Source: Reticulitermes speratus
Lineage: Eukaryota; Arthropoda; Insecta; Blattodea; Rhinotermitidae
Assembly: GCA_021186555.1 (NCBI GenBank)
Contig: JAJKFL010000006.1
Span: forward strand, 38,933,478 to 38,997,477
Length of the DNA: 64,000 bases
Direction: 5' to 3'
Below are positions 36,116-47,075 of the stretch, piece by piece. The number at the start of each line of letters is the position of its first letter. Positions within the stretch are counted from its first letter, which is position 1. Under the pieces are notes generated by a model. That model ran no database searches. It worked only from the letters and a program-made list of their open reading frames with translations, and was not told the origin of the DNA. A program made the position numbers and the translations under genes.

Positions 36116-37591
36116 AAATTTTACGGGCAGTTTCGTGAAAGCAAGTTGTCAGAAATTTTCTGGACAGCAGTTGCTTTTTAAGAATATGTCGTAAGACTCG
36201 GAATCAAGTCAAAGCGAGCTATATAGTAGCCGAAATCATCGCCACAAAAATTAAAATATTTTTTGAAGGTGAATTCGTGAAAGAATGTTTTAACCATGTT
36301 GCTATATAATGTTCTGAGAAAGAAGCCCAATTTGCTAAAATAAGCTTATCACGACTTACAATGGCCCGCCGTATTTTGAATTAGCCACAAGTGTAGAGAA
36401 CACTTTAAAATCGGAAGCTTAGAATTTCAAGTGTTGTTCAACGAAGCTTGACGAAAGTACAGATGTCAGCGACACTACCCTATTAGCGATCTTTGTACGT
36501 AGAGTCGATAAAGATTTTAGTATTACTGAAGAAATGAATGTCGTAGTTTCATTCAAAGGCACCACAAAAGCCAGGGATTTATTGGAGAGCGTACTTGCAA
36601 CCTTGAACTAAGTCGGCCTCAATCTGGCAAATCTCAGGTGTAACAATTGATGGTCCCCCTTCAGTGGTAAGGAGAGGTGAGGGGGTTGGTCAAGTTAATG
36701 CAAAAGAGACAACTAAAGTTGTAAATTAACTCTGTTATGCAGTATCATTGTTTAATCAACGAATAGAAAGTTTGTACAAAATCTTAAAGGTCGAAAGCCT
36801 TATAACGGTCGTTGTTAAAGTAAACTTCGTCCATTCCAAAGGCCTGAACTGCAGGGAATTTCAAGATTTTTTACACAACTTGGAGACATAATTTAAAGAT
36901 TTCCGTTATTACTCCGAAGTCCGATGGCGGACCTTGGGAAAATGTTGAAACGACTGTTTGATCTTAAAGATGAATCACAAATATTCATGGAATAAAAAGG
37001 AAAACCAGTTGCCAAATTTGATAATGATGAATACAGGTGTGAACTTGCTTTCGTCTTGAATATAACTACCCACTTGAACGAATTAAACACACGTATTCAA
37101 GGTAAAGATCAGTTAATGAATTATACGTTTGTTCATGCAATGTCTCCGAAATAAAATTATGTGTCTGAGAATCACAGTTGAAAGGCAGTAACTTAGTGCA
37201 TTTTCCTACTTCAGAGCTACGTCATAATGATAAGGGTACGGAAGGAAGGAAGAATTCGACACCAGATTCCAAGACCTGAAGAAAAATGTCTTTAGTTTTA
37301 GTCTTTCTTCGTCTCCATTCTCCATTAGCATATATGAAGCTCCAGAGGATCTGTAAATGGAGTGTGATGATTTTCAGTGTGCGTCAGACTTGAAGGAATA
37401 AGTTCAACACTTTATTTTTAATGTTCCTTCAAACGAATTGTTTCTTACAGGGAAAGTATCCTGGCATCCACAGACACACAGTTTTCATGAAATAATTATT
37501 CGGCAGCATATATTTATGCGAGCAAATGTTCACCATGATGAAGCATGTGAAGTGCATGACGAAATCGCGAATCACAGAAAGTCATCTAGAG

Positions 37592-38015
37592 CAGTGGTTC
37601 TCAAAGTGTGGTCCGCGGATCCCTTGGGATCCGTGGATACATTTCTGTAATGGCTACTTTAAAGTGTACTATTTTTTTTAATTAAAGTCATAATTTCTGC
37701 TAAAAGTAATTGCGTATCTTCTTTAATTGGTGATACGTTTATTTCTTATGATCGTTAAGACTGTATAATTAAGAAATTTCTTGTACCCACAAAAGGAGGG
37801 ACAATCGTTTTAATTAAGGTAAAATCGTGCAATGCATTGTTACGTATGCTACTAGTACGTATTCGTAGCTATCTAAAATCAGTTCTGAGATATACATTTT
37901 TAATTTTGGATACTATCATCCGGACACTCTATATTTACGTTAGCAAGGTTTGAGGATCCGTGGTTATTGTTCGAAGCCAAAATGGGTCCGCGAGCAAAGA
38001 ATTTGAGAAACACTG
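37592..38015 (+). mobile_element. hAT MITE with exact 8-bp target duplication
   Basis: 424 bp. Starts cagtggttctcaaagtgtgg and ends tttgagaaacactg, inverted termini of the common hAT type. It is flanked by the exact 8-bp direct repeat 'atctagag' (37584-37591 and 38016-38023). Removing it and one repeat restores the hAT transposase frame across HLE|SSLRVATSS. Sub-terminal 'ccgcggatcccttgggatccg' and 'gaggatccgtgg' repeat the end. No coding capacity; it must have been moved by a different hAT transposase. Confidence 0.95.
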
Positions 38016-38407
38016 ATCTAGAGAGCTCGCTTCGTGTTGCTACTTCGTCCATTATTCCTGACATTGGGAGTCTTGTTTATGAGAAGCAGTGCCAAATCTC
38101 GTTGTTACGTTCCAGAAGTCTGTTACTCCAGCTTGTCGCAGTTATGACTATCTTAACTCACACTAACACAAACTCGACTCTTAGGCACACACCCCATTGT
38201 TACGGACCTCATGCCGTGCTGCTCATTCTGTACTACCAATATCGTTTTGCCTGGCATACTCGCGTCTTCTCTTCTTTTTTCACTTCGCGATACAACAATG
38301 CTGCTAACACAATATCAACACAAGAAAACAATCTAAGATTGCGGCCGAACACTTGCATTGTTTAATTTCACGTTGTGTTCACCGTGCATCTTGACATTAA
38401 TTGTCGG

Positions 38408-38647
38408 TTTTTTAACCAACGAATGCACTTTTTATTTCTGTTTAATTCACCCTACATATGTTTCGGCCGTGACTCGGCCATCATCAGGGTACATTGATAA
38501 GTTCACTTCTTCACTGTTCACTGGTCGTGTGGACCAGTGAACAGTGAAGTGAACTTATCAATGTACCCCTGATGATGGCCGAGTCACGGCCGAACCATGT
38601 GTAGGGTGAATTAAACAGAAATAAAAAGTGCATTCGTTGGTTAAAAA
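38408..38647. mobile_element. 240-bp palindromic element with paired hammerheads
   Basis: Arms of about 115 bp run from 'tttaaccaacgaatgcac' to 'gtgcattcgttggttaaa' around a short centre 'cactggtcgtgtggaccagtg'. Each arm carries a hammerhead-like core, minus at 38448-38491 and plus at 38564-38607. The minus core is complete (CUGAUGA, GGCC/GGCC stem II, GAAA, C-AUAU-G, UA) but its stem I pairs only two bases. The plus copy has the full CCCA/GGGU stem I but GAAC for GAAA. Arm identity is otherwise almost complete. Confidence 0.88.
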
Positions 38648-38824
38648 AACTTTCATTGATATTTGGCTGTTTGTGGTAAAATAATGCTTCTGTGTTTAAG
38701 ATAAAGGAATTTTAATCAAGATAGTAACATTTTCTCTGACTAAAGCAGTTAATGTAATATAATAATATTGCACTTTTATAATAAAACTCCATTAACTTTG
38801 GTCTACACGTCCCATGTGACACGA

Positions 38825-39420
38825 TATATAAAAGGAAGATACAAAAACCGTCAATCATAACTCAAGTTTGATATTTATTTAATGTCTGATTTTACTAATG
38901 TTTCGGCTGTACATGGCCGTAATCAGGCACTTGTATTTATAAAAATATAGGAAAAATTACGTGAAATACAATAACCTTTATGAATAAAATTGAAATCTCA
39001 TTCTTTTACAAAAATGTGTGAGTTTAAAAATGTTTTTATTGTTTGTAAGTCAATTCTTACCGAAACACGGAATGACCTGCTGTCAAAGTATGTAAACAAC
39101 TGTTTTAAAATTGGTACTCGTTAAAAACGATGTATTTTGTTTTTTTTATCCTCCACTGTACAGACGTAAATAAGTTTTCAACTTCCGTTGGCTATGTTGA
39201 ATAATGTCTTCGGTTTTTTAATTAGCGAAAAATGTTACTTCGCAAAGGTTCCTTCAGTTATGCTTATGATGCAGAATTTTTTCGTGTCAATATCAAATTG
39301 ACTTTTGGGAGGGTAATATTACACAGATATAAAGTGCGCCTACATCGTGCACAGTATCTGACATTAAATAAGTGTCAAAGTTGAGTTTTAATTGATGGTT
39401 CTTGCACTTTCCTTTTATAA
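38825..39420. mobile_element. 600-bp inverted-terminal element, last insertion in hAT
   Basis: Left 'tataaaaggaag' and 'tatttatttaatgtctga' (38829-38890) pair with right 'tctgacattaaataagtg' and 'ccttttataaaactccat' (39357-39429), about 75 bp per terminus. The left end bears a minus-strand core at 38895-38930 with CUGAUUA for CUGAUGA. No coding capacity seen. Confidence 0.68.
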
Positions 39421-39889
39421 AACTCCATCATATGTATATATTTTTTTCAATTTGGGAGGTTAGGTACATCACTTACTGTGATTTTTATACGTGCGGCCCG
39501 CAAACCAGCCCAGAATAACGGTTGTGGCCCTGTGCGAAAGAAGGTTGGAAACCCATAATTTATATGTATGTAGATGTTCCGTACATCAGCTGAAAGCAAA
39601 CCTATATTTAGGTCATACCGCCATATATCAGGCCGCAATATTTCTAAGATATAGCCTTCAAACCAAGAACTCAAAAACTTCGCTCGACCGTCATGTTGGT
39701 ATTATTGACTGTAGGACCGTTCAAAGCACCGCAGTTGTTTGTATTCTAATTCCATGATTTTCATTCCACGTACTTGAAAACCCCTTAATTTATTCAAAAG
39801 CTACTGGGCTAGTGCCAAACGGATTTTACGGATCTATGCATATGTCTGCATTATGAAATAAAAACAAGATAGGCAATGTACGTATAACG

Positions 39890-40215
39890 CAACATAACTG
39901 TGGCGCGTTCGCGTAACCATTGTGGCAATGGAAAACAACAGTGCGTTCTGTGTTTATTGTTGAGCTACAGGTCACTGTCAACAATATAAAAATAGTGTTG
40001 CATAAAATACTTTTGTAACGAATTTATGTCGCCGGCAACACTGAAACACACTGAGCGCATCACGTAAACTGTCGATTTCAACCAATCTTGACAGATTTTC
40101 ATGAAAGTCCCCAATATCAAATTTCACGGAACTCCGTCCAGTGGGAGCCGCGCTGATACACGCGGACATACGGACGGACATGACGAGGCTAATAGGCTCT
40201 TTTGCGACAATGCGA
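39890..40215 (+). repeat. RepA copy 3, shortened
   Basis: Begins 'gtggcgcgttcgcgtaacca' (39900) and ends 'acggacggacatgacgagg' and 'ttttgcgacaatgcgaaag' (40200-40216). The middle part present in copies 1 and 2 is replaced or deleted; 'gtcgccggcaacactgaa' is shared with the 24780 copy. Confidence 0.72.
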
Positions 40216-42210
40216 AAGGGCCTAAAATGTAGGCTGAAAAGCGAAGTTTAGCTGCAGGACGAGAGGACTTGTAGCAGGACTCAAGAACGAATTTGTCTGT
40301 CCCAAACCTAGGTAGTGTTTCGCTCTTCAATATCTAGTGCGCCCTAGCTACCACAACACTATATTTTCCTTCAGATATAAATATCACCACATTCTGGTTA
40401 GAATGGATTAGCATATTTTGACGTGAGTCATTTTAAATTGGGCTGCCATAGTACTTACAATATTTTCATTTTAAAATAAGCACATGTCTTTAATTTTTAC
40501 TTCTGTGGATAATAAAATCGACACTACATAAAAGAGAGCGGTCAAATTCACGCTGCCATCGCTGTACTCAGTAGGAGGCTGGGTGGACGTGGAAGTGAAG
40601 ACAGAAGTCGTTTATCTGTCGTTCAGCCTGCAGGCAGTCACTATATAGTGATTAAACAATTCCGGTTGTTCGTACTTTTCAAGGTACGAAAGAGATATAT
40701 TTCTTTGAAGCAGTTCAGTCTTCCCTGTTTCTTGAATTCTGTCATTTATGGGTTAAAACGATAGAATAACGCACTCATCACAACGCACACTCGAGGTCAA
40801 CTGCACAAAAACGCAACATTCTGTTTCAGCGACATGCAACACAATTATTCACAGGATATTAACTCAGCGCTACCTTGCGGCGCACAGTTCTATTACATCC
40901 AGTTAGCGCTCCTCGTGGCCAGTCCGGAAATGTTGTCTCGTAAATCGTAAATGTAGGTCCGGAATGCAGCCAGTCTGGACAGTGTAACTGTCGGACCAGA
41001 GTTCAGTGGGTCTGGACCATATGATTACCGGACCAGAATTCAGCCGGTCTCAGGCCAAAGGGTGCAAACTGTACATAAATTTCCAAACATAGTTTCATGT
41101 TTGGCCCCCACCCTATTTTTTCTTTTTTACACCGTAGGGTTAAGGGACAGGCGTAGGGGTACTCTTCCTATAATCGAATTTATTTGCTTTTTGTCACGTC
41201 CACTAACCTGATTCAAGCATTAGATGACTCCATATCAATATTTCATATTGTCCCCAATATCTGTAAATGCGCTGTTTGTGTTGTAATAGTAGTCTGAAAC
41301 CGTCCACTCTACTCAAGTGGGTTAACCACTTTCACTATTAATCTGTTATTCCATTTACTGCACAAATATATATTTCCTTGTGTCTATTTTCATTTTTTAA
41401 ATTATCATTAGTCTGCCCCCCCCCCCCCCCCCCACTCTTCACCATACTCGCACTTCTTCGTTCTTCCTAATTCAAGTTTCACCTTCACATAAAACTGTAC
41501 GGAATTTCGAATTTGTCTTTCCTTATTCGTTTTAATGTTTTATGTACTCCCGCATATTTCTTGATAGTCATAGCAATACAAGAAATGTCACTACAAAGAA
41601 TTTAAAGTGGGAAAATCGAAATATAGAGGCAACTGAATTTAATTAGAATTTGTTGTGAAATCTGAGTTTCCCTCGGCGGTGACTGTGGAAATTATTGTAC
41701 GCTAGGTTGTTACACTGCGCAGTTTTGTAGACGGGTACCAAGGTTACGGAGGACCCTGCTACCTACATATTGAGCTAGATACTGGAAAACGCGATTCATC
41801 TGGTACCAAATTTTGTGCAGTGTTTCTGTGCATTCAGGATCACAACAGATACTACAATTACAGCCCAGTTAGTAGCGTGTTACAAAAATGGCCTGATGTT
41901 CTTTGAATGTTAATTCGGTGTAAACCTTTAGAAGACAGATTACTGTACTAGAAATAAAGCACATTTAAATACTGTAGTCGTTCAACCAACACATGGCCAC
42001 GAAAGGCAGTAATCAGATTTGCCCTAAGTTTCAAGACCCTGATTTATGTAGATGTGGGGCAGGGCGAATCTACGACACACATTGTGCAATTTCAATCATT
42101 ATTTGCGACAATAATTCATTTGATTGTATGTGACTGAAATAAAAGGTATCTGTTTTTGCAAGCGAACACCACAGATGGTGCGACAGTGCTGATTCTGATT
42201 ATAGCGTTAC

Positions 42211-42278
42211 CAATCCTTACGTCATCAAATTTTAGATACTTCGTACAAACAAGTTGACGCGCACAGCTGCAGGTGCAT
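42211..42278 (-). pseudogene. GluCl: GluCl exon 3, second alternative, decayed
   Basis: Branch-site-like 'tactaac' and a pyrimidine tract lead to acceptor cag at 42279. The 68-nt segment starts AT, completes the split codon as Asp, and reads APAAVRVNLFVRSI, clearly GluCl exon 3. It then reads TAA AAT TTG ATG ACG TAA GGA TTG before donor gtaacg at 42210. Allowing a 2-nt loss and two 1-nt gains, the tail aligns with the SKIDDVxM type ending. The length is still 68 nt, but there are two in-frame stops. Either the exon is dead, or it acts as a poison exon, or the assembly is wrong here. Confidence 0.8.
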
Positions 42279-45200
42279 CTGATATGGAAGGAAACGTTGG
42301 TTAGTAGTAATCATACGTGTTAAATGCGAAGGGTTATAGAGGATTGCTAGCATGTGTACACGTACGTATATAGACATGTATGTGTGTGCCGGCCCAGCAT
42401 TATCACTCAGTTTTCCAGGAACCCCCCCCCCCCTTCTTTTGTCATGTAGATCAGAATATCCTCTCTGTAGGTTCAGTGTGCTTGAACCGATAACCTGAAC
42501 TTTAAATGTATTCTAGGTAATACTGGCAGAACATCAGCCATAAGGAGCTTTGAGAATTGAACGTAATTTAGGCCTAAATGTTAATTGAAGTATTTCCCAC
42601 AGTACCACATTTTTTGTTAGCTTATAATGTCACTTACATAAAAGCACAGAGACGGAAAAGAAAGAAATCTTTTTTCTATCAAAAAATATAGATCAGTTCC
42701 TTCAAACGTACATGATGCAGCCCGCCAAAATTGTCTGCTACGTGCACTGACATTTCTAGTTTTCTCTACGTTGCGGATGGGCAGACAGAAAACACGCATC
42801 ATAGATATCAAGCGTAACTAAAGACTTACTTTTAAATCTCCAGTATCTGCTTAACGCCAGTCTTGAATACAGCTCAGGTGAATCCAGTCTTATACATTAA
42901 CAGGATCGAGTGTCAGTCGCTATGCACGTGTCATTTTAGCTCAAGTTTTAGTACAACAAAACTCCTCATGAACAGACCAGAATGTCCAAATGCAACCTAC
43001 ATTTTATCACGGATATTCCAGATATCCGATGAAGTCTGGCTGTACCTACTGACTGGCCCATCAGGCCATTCCGTGTGTGACCTCATCGGCTGTGGGCTGA
43101 TTTGATGAAAATCTAAAACTCATCTGTTTCGTTTTGTAGGACGTATCATTTAAATCAACAAAGACTGGAAACCCTTGTACACTGTAAATTACTAAATGAA
43201 CCTGAAGGACACTCTGCTCCAAACAACATAATTTTTAATTTGTTTTGCAAGCAAGAGCTGCTATTATTCATGCTCCCATGCACTGCTGGCGATCTGCACC
43301 GCCGTCTGCAAGGGTCATATAAAAACGAAAATTGCAACACAAAAAGTCCACAAGACAACTAATAAGAAAATTGTGCGAATGTTGGCAATTTGAATACAGC
43401 ATCTTCCATCTGAGGGCTAACATGGCCACCATGCTAGTGGGGGGACATCGATAAACAATGATGTGTTTACATGTCGCGCAGTCACGTGAAATTGAGTTGC
43501 CAATTACAGTAGTTTGTGATCTACAGGAATTGTCACTTCGAAGTGACAGAACATATCACGTGGCAATTCAAAATATTAAATCTAAGACATTTGTATTTTC
43601 CAAATAAGTAAACAAGATTTGGTCTCAGTAACTTACAATCAAATGAACTGCTCTTAATCAATCAACTAAACTGTATCGGATACCCATATTCAATTGTTAT
43701 CGATTCACGTCGCTAATTTGTAAAACTGCGTTAAATTCCGTATCTATACAAAGCGCCCACTTGTTTCACTTTTCCGGCGGCCATTCTTAACACAAAGTTG
43801 CCTATAACGAGGCTGTCTTTCACGTGACTGACCGCGCCATTTTGACACCATTAAATATCTGAAAGGGTGACGCAGGGCCACATTGGTTGATTTGAAGGTG
43901 TTAATTGGGATCCGTGTCAAACAAAAACATCAGAAGACTAGGGCAGGAAGACAGAAAACCAATACAACTGCGTTTCCGGCTATTAGAGCATCACCTTCTT
44001 CAGCCAATCAGGAGCGAGAGCCTGACTTACCATCTTGATGTCACTAATTGTTGCAATGCTTCTGACAAAGAGGTTTACTTGAACTTTAGCTGCTCCATCT
44101 AGCAACATACCGGTAAAAAAGACAAAACAAGCACAAAAACATCTCAAACAATGAAAGACATTTCAAATTACAAGTTGATTACTCTGGACAGGTCCGCAAC
44201 AACAATGTCATCCTGTCAGCTCAACTCATGGGATTATATGAGGAAAAGATGTATATAAAAATATGAGGCTCATTGGTGACATCGAAAACATTTGAAATCT
44301 CCGAAATATGTACATGAATCACCAACTGCAGAACTCTGTAAAAGAAAAGGTGAATGTTCACCTTCATTGCTCGATTTGCAGTGGCGAGTATTTTAATGAA
44401 ACGAAGGAAAGGAAGAAACAGTGAATGAATGAAAGAGCAGGAATGCCTAAATAAACAAGGAAATGAAGTAAGGAAGGGGAACAAAGCAGAAGTAAACAGA
44501 AAGAATCAAGACAGAATGAAGGAAAGAAGACAGAGAGGTACATGTGACACTCCAGTTTAGAAAATACAAAAATGCCGGTCATGTTTTTGCTAATACGCTG
44601 TTCTTTTCCAGAATTTGACTGTGTTTAAACGGGGCAATATATAGCCTACATATTCACCATCTTAAAATATAAATAATGCTATGCATTGTTCTTACGAAGT
44701 TAGTGATTCGTATGACATTCAACCCACATATTCCAGTCCCACGAATCCATTAGCCATTTTCGTCAGTGCTGTGTTAATAAGTATTCGTAAATCCTTCTAC
44801 ATATCCCAGTATTTTTTTTAATTTCTGTCTCGGACATCAGAAAAAAATACATGAAGGTCCACGGCATCGAGTCACAGACAATACGCGATTGGGAATTCCG
44901 TTGTTCTGGCATATGACGCTCAGCTCAATGCGTAATCAAAATCCGACGTTTCGAAGCAACGAATTGTCCTCATTTTCAAGGGTTGATAATATCTGTAGAA
45001 TCTTGAAGATGAAGACACTACATTGCGCCAGGATCCGTTGACCCACCGGCGCAGCCTGCTAGCCCAAAAGAGTAGAATTTTCAGCTAACTCGCTGCGGAA
45101 ACTTCAAAACTCATAACACAGATTGGTTTTACAAGTAGACTTTGTTATTCTACAGGATAATGTCTAGGGATTGATAAATTCAACGCGATATGAGCTCACT

Positions 45201-46084
45201 GCTTAAAGGTGACTTCGTGTGACGCACAGGTACATACGGTTTTGAAACCACTCAGTACTAAGCCTTACTAAAGTAGCATTGTTATATGGGCTTCTTTATC
45301 GGCTACTATAGTTTCCTTATCGACTGATTTTAGATTAGGTTGAGTGATATTTGTTAATACTCTAGTGAAATGAAGTAGTTTTCGAAACCATGTGCTAGTC
45401 TTAAGACTTCACTGCTAGGTAAAAATGTAAAGCCCGCAATGAGAAATAGACTGTCATGTAAAAAGTAGAAATGAAAGGGTTAATCGCAGTAATCGTGTGG
45501 AATAGAAGAAAATAAACAAGGAAACACAACCATATATAAATTATGTTTTATAAACTACTTGGTATTGGATGAAATTCTGTTGTCATTAAAATATTAGGCC
45601 ACTAGAAAATGAAGTTACAGTGATTTTGGTAATCACCCTTCGAAGGATGGGAGAGCAAGCTGACAGGATTTGTTAATATGAAGATATATCTCTAACAATA
45701 TCAGTCCCTGTAACAAGACACATGAAAATAAGCAAAAACATAAACACTTTATGACACTGTCACATCCCACAACACATAGCAACCTGACTGCAATGTATGA
45801 TATTATATAAATACGTGAGTGTTCACTGTGTCAGAGCATGTGGAAAACTACATCTGAATTTCTATAATACAAAGTTTCTTGGTAAGTGGAATATTTCGCG
45901 AATACGGCAGGTAAGGGTTTTCATTTTGTTACTCCGCTTATATGATGCATATACAGCAATCTAAAGGAGACACAGAAATTTGAAATGTATATATTTATCG
46001 ATGTTTTGCAATGGACGCACTGGGTCTGATATCAGAACAGTGACGAAACTGGTGATTCTGTACACGTATAAAAACGTACAAGTA

Positions 46085-46268
46085 CAGTGGAACCCGATTA
46101 TATCGACATCCGTTTACGCGACACCTCGCCTATAACGTCAGATATTCTGTGGTAGCAATTAATTCCTCACTGTTAACCATAATATTATGCTCCTCGGTTA
46201 TAACAACACTCGTTTATAACGACACAAACTATTCATCCCTGTCATAGCGTGATAACCGAGTTCAACTG
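46085..46268. mobile_element. Tigger/pogo-type MITE, 184 bp, TA flanks
   Basis: Left end 'cagtggaacccgattat' and right end 'ataaccgagttcaactg' are inverted termini of the Tigger/pogo kind, flanked by TA on both sides (46083-46084 and 46269-46270). The interior repeats 'tataacg' and 'gttataac' motifs. No ORF. A full-length Tigger relative in this genome presumably mobilised it; the Tigger relic at 12995 shows the superfamily was present. Confidence 0.85.
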
Positions 46269-46769
46269 TATTTAGTATGTAATCCTTGTTGGTCCAAAAC
46301 TACTTTGAAATTTCCACAGTTACAGCCAGTGTTTATGCCGTGACGCATTACACAGCATCTGTGATTTCTTCCTTCGGTTATTCATCCAGGGGTATCAGAA
46401 TACGATAAAGAACTGCCAAAGATTAACGCGTTTTATGATAAATTTTATTAATTTCAGTACAATTACAGCGTCCTTTTGTGACCCAATAAGATTTTTATTT
46501 ATTAATTAATTTATATTGGTTATTTATTGAGTTCCTTCAACTGCGTAAGTCATAAAATGTCAAACGCTAGGATTATGTGTGAATTGGAGTGGATGTAGGA
46601 TCAAGCAGCTGTAGAATATTTTAACCTTAATCGCATATAAACGGCCGATTTTAAATTCCGCTTTGCCACGCGGCAGTGAGCTTTTACAAAGCAAACCTTG
46701 TGCAGACAGCTAGCAATTTTTGTCTTCCTGTCTGCCATCTAAAAACGTGAAGATTAAAAAAAGGTGTTT

Positions 46770-47075
46770 ATAATTCTGGCTGTTGCTCTGTATGGTTGTG
46801 TTACTTGGGTTCTTACATTAAGGGAAATACATACGAGGGTTATGAGAATCTTTGGACTTACAGGAGGTTGGAGATTATTGCGTAACGCTAATCAGCTTCA
46901 TAAACTGAACTTCTAGCCCGATATTATTGCGATGATCAACTCATGTATCATGCGTAGAACAGACGAGCAATGCATACCAAGTTTCAGTCGCAAAATCAGA
47001 GAGAGGGAATGTAGGCTTAGATGGAAAGGTGGAAGGTCATATACTAGATTCGTCTTGCTCAGAACAGCGACAAGC
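46770..47075 (+). pseudogene. LINE reverse transcriptase fragment
   Basis: A plus frame reads ILAVALYGCVTWVLTLREI, HTRVMRIFGLTGGWRLL, then KLNF, a stop, PDIIAMINSCIMRRTDEQ and, in another frame, RKIRERECRLRWKGGR. 'LYGCVTW.L......V..R..RIFG' is the post-palm conserved block of jockey/RTE-type LINE reverse transcriptases. It is truncated on both sides and interrupted, so inactive. Confidence 0.8.

Larger units (their letters stand above)
35740..38105 (+). pseudogene. hAT transposase, GTF2IRD2-like, broken
   Basis: Starts MASESSKKRKLSDEYRTFQE at 35740. Then comes a zinc-finger-like PICLICEEAVSV, a long gap for an insertion, KFYGQFRESKLSEIF, and a DDE/RNase H-type core block TKLDESTDVSDTTLLAIFVR near 36430-36500. 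Later pieces are VRWRTLGKMLKRLFDLKDE (about 36920), LAFVLNITTHLNELN (about 37030) and MKHV..RITESHLE (to 37591). After the MITE it resumes SSLRVATSSIIPDI and EKQCQIS. The order matches the hAT-type proteins annotated as GTF2I-repeat-domain 2-like in arthropods. Several stops and frameshifts show it is dead. Confidence 0.85.
35448..39557 (+). mobile_element. 4.1-kb hAT transposon with nested insertions
   Basis: The left end 'catgggtctcca' with 'cggcccgcgg' behind it (35448 onward) is answered by 'gtgcggcccgc' (39490) and 'aaggttggaaaccca' (ending about 39557). These are inverted termini of the hAT 'GGGT(C/T)TCCA..GGCCCGC' type. Flanks are 'atttatac' (35440-35447) and 'atttatat' (39558-39565), an 8-bp target duplication matching 7 of 8. 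It encodes a decayed transposase and carries at least four later insertions: a foldback (35938-36115), a hAT MITE (37592-38015), a hammerhead palindrome (38408-38647) and an inverted-terminal element (38825-39420). Confidence 0.82.
33482..42210 (-). other. GluCl intron between the two exon-3 candidates
   Basis: 8.7 kb. Its main content is the 4.1-kb hAT element at 35448-39557 with nested insertions, plus RepA at 39890-40215. 33500-35440 and 40220-42200 hold nothing I can name beyond a pyrimidine-rich patch near 35140-35360 and a poly-C run at 41415-41433. A 114-codon plus-strand open stretch at 34430-34774 has no recognisable domain. Confidence 0.7.

Noticed and set aside
44940-44990. Hammerhead-like motif on the minus strand
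   Set aside because: The core reads UUGAAAA and stem II does not pair. At most it is an old relic.
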